A stretch of 64,000 bases of DNA from Chimonanthus salicifolius (taxonomy: Eukaryota; Streptophyta; Magnoliopsida; Laurales; Calycanthaceae). Position numbers and translations under genes: made by a program. Positions within the stretch are counted from its first letter, which is position 1. The number at the start of each line of letters is the position of its first letter. The notes under the pieces were generated by a model, which was given only the letters and a program-made list of their open reading frames with translations, had not been told where the DNA came from and made no database searches. Location of the stretch: contig CM023533.1 in assembly GCA_013350335.1 (NCBI GenBank), positions 34,342,170 to 34,406,169 on the forward strand, written 5' to 3'. Shown here piece after piece: positions 57,972-64,000 of this stretch.

Positions 57972-60960
57972 TGATGAGCATAGTAAATGACTATTTTACC
58001 CTTGATAATTAGATTAGTTAGCTCTTGAATTTTGTATATATTATATAATTAACAAGATTTTAAAATTTTGAAGGTAAATTTGGGGAACTTCAAGAAAAAA
58101 GAGCTAAAATGGAAGAAAATGCAAGAGATTGGCCGGAGGATCTATTTTGAAGAATTGTGAAAGCGGATCTATGAGCAATGCCCAAACCTAGATTGAAGTT
58201 CAAGCCCATGACCTAAGTCTTGGAGCCCATTTGCAAAGCTCATGACAAATCACATATATGGAGAATGCAAGCAAGTGAAGAATGCAAGGTAATGTGCTGT
58301 ATGGAGTGATTATTGTTGTATAAAGCAAGAATTTTGCATGTGTCTGGTGTGGGTCTTGACCCACCTTCTTGGACCACCATATAGCTCTCATTTAACAAGA
58401 TAAGGACTTACAGAATCAGCTCATGAATAAGTCTCTGGCTGCCACCAAGAAATCAGCTGAGAGCAAACAAGAGGTGCTGCCATGCATGCTTTATATGAGA
58501 GGACACACGGTACGATTCATATCCATTAGAATTCAGCCAGAGATGAAGAGGATAAGGGAAATTTCCAACCGTGTTAGCCGACCCAAACCCAATCATAGGA
58601 GCAGTTCCAAACGCTGTTGTTGTGCAAATTTTAAATTTATAACTCGCAAGCGCACGAACCATTTAGATAGTATAGCGATTAAGTGCGAGGTCGAACCCAT
58701 CGGAACTTAGGAAAATATATCCATGAAAATACACCATTGAATTATATATTTTAAGAACTTTGAGAAATATGGAGATAAATCATGAACGTGGAATTGTTAA
58801 TCTAATCTATGAATTTTAATTTTAATTTAGAAACATTCTAGATTTAAACATAGAATCTAACAATTTAACTAATTTTAATTAAGATGGTGGAATTAATATA
58901 AAAATATAAACAATCTCAATTTAATTTAAAATACAAAATTAAGATGCAATTAAATTATTTCCAACCTAGTTCATCAATTTCAAGAGTTTTTGGATTTATA
59001 AACAAAAATAAAATTAAAGGCACCTAAAATACATCTGTACATATTTACAGTGGAACTGGCTCAAAGAATCAAGGAGGCATTATTTTCCATATTTTAAAAA
59101 TAAAACAAAGGCCTAGAATACGGAGCTCACGTAAATCACCAATCATGCATTCAAATTTTTCATCGATAAATATTCTAAGAATTAAATCCATGGATTTCAT
59201 TAAATTAAAAATCTCAAATTAAACCTTAGAATGAATAGAATTTAAACTTCATCTCCAAATCTAAAATATTTCATCGCACTCTTAAAATAAGAGCCTTAGA
59301 TCGAAGAAGGAAGTCTATTCAATCTAAATTTTCATCACATTTAATCTGAAATAATTAAAATAAATCCACACATAAACTTAATTAAAGAATAAAAATAAAA
59401 TCAAATAATCATCATACATAAATTGAATAATTGAAAAACCATAGACTAAATATTTCATCACACCTCAATTTTATTTATGAAACATGAATTTAGACTTACA
59501 TATCAATGAAATTTTAAAGAAAAAGAAATACAATGAAAATCAAAATCCACCAACCTTAGAACCCAATGTGGATTGAAAATCCCACGGTCTTTCTCCTTCT
59601 CTTCTTCCTCTTCTCTCCTTTTCTTCAATGCCCAAGTTCAGTTTTCTCAATGGGAGAGGGCTAGTATTTATAGATGAAAGGAGGTGGAATGAATGGATTG
59701 GATTCAAAGATTTAAATAAAGCAAGGGACACATGGAGGGCAGATTTAATTTGTGCTAAATATGGAATGACTTAAAAGAGGCAAGGAGCTAAATTTGTATA
59801 AGGAAAGTTGGTGTAGAATCCCCTTTTTTTACACATATACCATCTTGTAACTCAGTTTTGACCCTTTTAACTTTCGAATCAGGAAAAGTTGTAAACTACA
59901 AAGTTGTAGCTCTTGAAGTCTTCTTTCCAACGCAAAAAGAATCAAAGCAATTGAATATCGGAGTGGAAAGTTATAACTAAAATACCGAACATATATCAAA
60001 CCTTCCTTATTTTTCTTCCTTTCTTATTTTCTCTCTTTCCTTAATCTACTTGCCAAATTCGAAAATCCTCTTATATTGACTTCTAAATTTCGAATTTCCT
60101 CTTGAGATAATGAAGATATTATTCACACATGTGGATTTCTTCATGGGCTTTTCTTAATGGGCTTAATAATTGGGCTTGAGGTCCAAAATAACTCATAATG
60201 GGCCCAGGCTTTATATTTAAGCATTTTTTCTGTCATCCTCACTTTTAAACCTGCAAAACACAAAATTATACAAATTAGATAAAATTAAATAAAATGAGGT
60301 ACTAACAATTATAAATTTAGGAATAAAATATGTAATTATTTTGTACTCATCAGCTATTGTACCTTACAGCTGACAAGTGGAAACGAAAGCAAGAAGAAGA
60401 GAGGCAGCACCATGTATCAACCATAGAAAATACATGGGACAGTTGAGAAGAAAAGGAAGTTCATTCAACGTGTTTTGCAATGGAAAACAAATCAGAGAGC
60501 AATTTGCAAGCATCGTGTTAACCAGCAGAAAGAAATTGGAGCCACCATTGTAAAGAAGCAGCCAGCAAAATATGAAAAAGCAAAGAAGAAAGAACCCAAC
60601 AAGCAGATCAGTTTTGAAGCTACAGAGAAGAGAAAGGGCTGGCTGAATTCCAAGAGAAGGTGGACACCAAGCTGCAACACCTGTCTCATACAGCAGTACA
60701 TTATCAAGTTGAGGCAGAAGAAGAATCAGGGACGTCACTGATCTGAAGTTAGAGCAGATTTGTTGGGTAAACACAGCAGCAATTAAAGTGTAGTAGCAAC
60801 CCATAGGCAACATCGAAAAGAAGATGAGCAAACTGGTAGCAGAGACGAAAATTTGGTTTAGAAATCCAGCAAAAATCTGCCTATTCCATGCGTATGGGGG
60901 TGCTGGCCGATTCACCAGAGTAAAGAAAGAGACGAAGAAAACTAAGAACAAAGAGATTAG
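57972..60960 (+). mobile_element. Athila/Tat-type LTR of unit C, interrupted and truncated
   Basis: Starts TGATGAGCATAG after GACCT (57967-57971), as in units A and B. It is split by a solo LTR at 58618-60352 and stops at about 60960, where its equivalent of 41960 is joined to an Athila internal region. Confidence 0.75.
58618..60352 (-). mobile_element. Solo LTR, Athila/Tat-type, 1735 bp, nested
   Basis: The plus strand runs TGTTGTGCAAATTTT to TTTGTACTCATCA, flanked by GCTGT and GCTAT. The uninterrupted site is seen in unit B near 40900. Its terminus matches the LTR starting at 63962. Confidence 0.85.
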
Positions 60961-61379
60961 AAATTGACACAGTGTAAACCCTCAATACCCCCAAACTTAA
61001 ATCGAACATTATCCTCAATGTTCTCTAATCTACAGTGATCAGTTGCAAATTAGAAGAAAATATCAGAAACGAACAACTAAAAATTCAGAAAAATACCTGA
61101 GAGGGCTCTCTTTATTCAAAACCTGCAAAAACAAACAGATAACAAAAATACAAACAACAAAGACTATACTAACACAAAAACACAAGAACTGATTCAACAA
61201 AAGTAAAAACCTAAACTAGTCCAACATCAACATAAACATATACTGACTCACAGACAGACTCAACATAGACTCAGAGACACACAAAATGCAAAAACCTAAC
61301 CTAGACAGACTGGACAAAATAGACATACGGGCATAGACGGACTCAAACTCAGACATAGAATGACGGGTGGATGGATGGA

Positions 61380-62713
61380 CCTTCCTATGAATCCTTGGGA
61401 GACGTTTGAACCACATGCTGACCCTTGGGGTTCGGGATAGGCTGACTAGGGAATTTGCCTTTCTCTCTATCTCCTATCACGGTGGCTAACTGTCCAAGCT
61501 GTGTTTCAAGATTGTGCATAGCTTGTTGGGTGAACTGCATGAACTGTTGCAACGTATCCTCGAGAGAGGGCTTACGTTATTGAGATGGACCGGACGAATA
61601 GGATGGATGTGGCTGGGGTGGATGATTTTGAGGTGGAGCGTATGGTTGGTTGGGTGGTTGGTATTGGGGAGGTTGATATGGCTGGCCTTGATATTGAAGA
61701 GGTTCTTGACCTACTGGAGGTTGATTCTGACGCCATGAAAAATTTGGATGATTTCGCCAATTAGGATTGTATGTGGCAGAAAACGGGGTTCCCTGTTGTC
61801 TTCCAAAATTATTGAGTGCATTGGCCTGGTCGGTTGAGCACTCAGGATTTGATCCTATGGAAGGACAGTTTTGGACAGCGTGTCCTGAGTTAGAACACAA
61901 TGCGCAAACCTCAGCATTCATTCCTAATGATGGGTTCATCGTCTGAGACATCGCTAAAACATCTATTTTTTTCGTTAGGTTTGCTATCGCAATCTTAACG
62001 TCAAAGTCATTGTTGACTTCGTACAAACCTCCTCTCTTTGATGTTTGTGCTGAAATCTCTCTTTTGGAGAAGTCCCATCGCTGAGAACTTTCCACCAATG
62101 ATTTTTAGAAATTCCATCCATTGTTTGCAGTTAGCTGTAAAAATTCCCCACTTTTCATAGACTCGACCATTGTGCGGTTCGATGTGGTTAAACCATCATA
62201 AAAGAATTGTATGAGTCTCCCTGTTTCATAGCCGTAGTGGGGGCATTTGCTCAACGAATCTTTGAATCTTTCCCATGACTCACAGAATTGTTCACCCTCC
62301 TTTTGATTAAAGTTTGAAATTTCTTTCCCGATGGCGTTAGTTTTTGATACAGGGAAAAATTTGTTCAAAAATTTGTTGGCCAACTGATCCCATGTTGTGA
62401 TGGAATTTGCTGGTAGAGAATTTAGCCAAGATTTTGCTTTTTCTTTGAGAGAAAAATGAAATAAACGAAGTCTAATTGATTCATCAGTGATGCCTTGAAG
62501 TTTGATGGTGGCGTAGATTTCTAAAAATTCCTTAACATGTAGGTAAGGGTCCTCACGATCAAGTCCATGGAATGCGGGTAAAAGATGTAACAGGGCTGGT
62601 TTCAGTTCAAACGCCACATTAATTGCTGGAACAACTATGCCAGATGGTGTGTTGGGCGTGACTAATGAGAAGTAGTCTTGGAGGGTTTTCTCTTCGACTC
62701 TTTCTTCGGCCAT
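61380..62713 (-). pseudogene. Athila-type gag, interrupted
   Basis: The first frame (62713-62105, 202 codons) starts MAEERVEEKTL and holds the retrotransposon gag domain (HLLPAFHGLDREDPYLHV, then LFHFSLKEKAKSWL and FCESWERFKDSLSKCPHYG). An in-frame TAA follows at 62105; the same frame continues with SLVESSQRWDF and a zinc knuckle CALCSNSGHAVQNC near 61880-61925. A proline/glutamine-rich stretch follows, then a second stop (CAA to TAA type) at 61577. A third part, LEDTLQQFMQFTQQAMHNLE, continues to about 61390. These match the gag of Athila/Tat Ty3 elements. It would build the particle if intact; the stops make it non-functional. Confidence 0.85.
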
Positions 62714-63936
62714 GTTAGGTGATGGTGGTGGTGATGGTGGTGGTGAAGGTGGACTGTCTATGTCTATGGCTTAGCTGGACTGGGCTCCAGACGCAACAAT
62801 CGGTAAATCGACGGAAAACGTAACTCTAACCAAGCGATTGTTAGAGTCACGAACCCAATAATTCATACACAGACACGATCATTCACGCTCAATGAAATCC
62901 ACACAAAATATGACCTAAACCTATACTGACACAGAGATCCTAATGGACATGAACAACCCTAAACAATGGTTCTAGATTGATTTTAATTGGGTAATGCATG
63001 AACCAATTTTTACTAATCTTTTTTTTTTTCTATTTTGTGAATGCAAGCCTAAGCTACCAATGCAAGATTCAAGCAAATATGAAAACAATAAGCAAACATT
63101 TTAACCTAATGCATGAACCAGCAACCTAAATGCATGAGCAAATTAAATATACAATTTTTTTTTATATATATGCAAAATAATGCAAGACAACCTAATAAAA
63201 ACTATATGAATGCATGAAAATTAAAAATTAAAGAAAGAGATTGAACGCGTGTACCTTGGCTTTTTGTTTTTATTTATTAGCAAGCGTAATTTTTATTTTT
63301 TTAGTAATTTTTTTTCCGCAAGAATTTTCAAAGCACCTGCACAAAACAAAACTCAAAACCATGGTGAAGCATTTAATCACATAAAACATGCATGATTTCT
63401 AAACTAAATGCAGATTTCCTAATGTTATAACTAGTGGAGGAAATTAAATGATTGTAACCTAACTAAGAACTCTAAATTAAATTAAGACCATAAAAATTTC
63501 TAAATTAATATCCACCAAATGAATCCAAATCAGATCTTCAAGTAAGTTCAAAGTTGTTCCATGATATTTTTTTTCTTTTCGACACTGTAACTGGAACATT
63601 CCAAATTTAGATCTACTTTCTAAAAATAGAACATGAATAAATTGGATCAAAATTATAAGATTAGAGAATGCTAAAAATAGAAACTAGATATCTTTGGAAG
63701 TTTTTAAAAATAGAAATCTCCAAAAATAAAAAATTTCTAAATTTATCAGTGATTCCAAATTTAGATAATCTCCTATTTTTTATTATTTTTAGAACTTCTA
63801 AATAAGGTAACCTTCTAAAATTAGAATTTCTAAGAAAAATAAAAACATCTAATTTTAAAGAGTTGCCAAAAATAGATATTTCTAAAATTAACATTATTTC
63901 TAAAAATAAATAATTCAATTGCAATTTTTTTTTAAG

Positions 63937-63954
63937 TTCCCCGGCAACGGCGCC
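63937..63954 (-). other. Primer-binding site, tRNA-Asp type
   Basis: On the minus strand TGGCGCCGTTGCCGGGGA follows the LTR end by a few bases (AGTTTT). This is the site complementary to tRNA-Asp used by Athila-type elements. Confidence 0.9.
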
Positions 63955-63961
63955 AAAAACT

Positions 63962-64000
63962 TGTTGTGCAAATTTTAAATTTATAACTCGCAAGCGTACG
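63962..64000 (-). repeat. Start of the Athila 5' LTR, running off the window
   Basis: The plus strand begins TGTTGTGCAAATTTT and matches the first 39 bases of the solo LTR at 58618 with about one difference. The rest lies beyond the window. Confidence 0.9.

Larger units (their letters stand above)
43266..60960. repeat. Tandem duplication unit C
   Basis: Third copy. It carries the only intact TPS. It lacks several insertions seen in A and B: the solo LTR in intron 6, the TRIM in intron 4 and the foldback MITE in intron 4. It has its own nested solo LTRs in intron 6. The terminal solo LTR (from 57972) is interrupted by a second solo LTR and cut off at 60960, where an Athila internal region begins. 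Confidence 0.8.
60961..63961 (-). mobile_element. Athila-type Ty3/gypsy internal region, gag only, truncated
   Basis: On the minus strand, starting at the right: LTR terminus, tRNA-Asp primer-binding site (63937-63954), a leader of about 1.2 kb, gag (61380-62713), then a short tail. The tail contains GATTTAAGTTTGGGGG near 61000, a motif usually found near the 3' part of such elements. No protease, reverse transcriptase or integrase is present. The left end abuts an LTR fragment in the opposite orientation, so it is internally deleted and truncated. Confidence 0.8.

Noticed and set aside
60364..60951. 195-codon hydrophobic frame on the minus strand
   Set aside because: Lies inside an LTR, opposite its transcription, with equivalents broken in the other copies (24369-24827, 40910-41430). 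Its hydrophobicity comes from antisense reading of A-rich DNA.
58618..63961. Solo LTR at 58618-60352 as the 3' LTR of the Athila internal region at 60961-63961
   Set aside because: About 600 bp of the older unit LTR (60353-60960) lies between them, and the solo LTR has its own flanking GCTGT/GCTAT duplication.
1..64000. CRISPR arrays, bacterial operons, rRNA genes
   Set aside because: No regularly spaced repeats, bacterial gene organisation or rRNA sequence seen. The DNA is plant nuclear throughout.

Overview
This is plant nuclear DNA. It contains a multi-intron class I terpene synthase (TPS) gene family with GT-AG introns, copia and Athila/Tat-type Ty3 LTR retrotransposons with plant primer-binding sites, hAT, Mutator-like and TRIM elements, and AT-rich introns and intergenic DNA. 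It is an angiosperm; I cannot name the species. No bacterial operon, CRISPR array, rRNA or credible tRNA gene is visible.

The backbone is a tandem array of three units, all in the same orientation. Each unit runs, left to right, from the TPS downstream flank, through a TPS gene on the minus strand and its 5' flank, to a large Athila-type solo LTR. Unit A (about 1.9-31.27 kb) holds a seven-exon TPS broken by a 2-bp deletion in exon 1 and a 1-bp insertion in exon 7. Unit B (31.27-43.27 kb) holds a remnant with exons 4, 6 and 7 only, including an in-frame stop in exon 4. Unit C (43.27-60.96 kb) holds the only apparently intact copy: seven exons at 45007-51253 and 562 codons, with RDR, DDIYD and an NSE/DTE-type motif. 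Its N-terminus lacks RRx8W. The likely product is a TPS-a type sesquiterpene synthase. Two features of this copy stand out: a GC donor at intron 3, and Asp in place of Glu at the last metal-binding position of the NSE/DTE motif.

The remainder is nested mobile DNA that can be ordered by target-site duplications (TSDs) and by empty sites in the paralogous units. In unit A a solo LTR of about 2.4 kb (17589-31068, TSD GACCT) was invaded by a complete but coding-dead copia element (18278-24388, TSD GAAGA) and by a hAT element (25078-30021). The hAT element itself contains a Ty3-like LTR and a LINE, and the LINE contains another solo LTR (27279-29008, TSD CCCAA). About 330 bp upstream of both the unit A and unit C TPS starts lies a foldback element of about 950 bp with arms of about 450 bp. 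The right edge (60961-64000) is the left part of an Athila element on the minus strand, with gag, a tRNA-Asp primer-binding site and the start of its LTR.

Only the unit C TPS looks like a functional host gene. The other coding stretches are pseudogenes or transposon proteins. Most other long open frames are chance readings of repeats. All family assignments come from reading motifs by eye; no database search was run.
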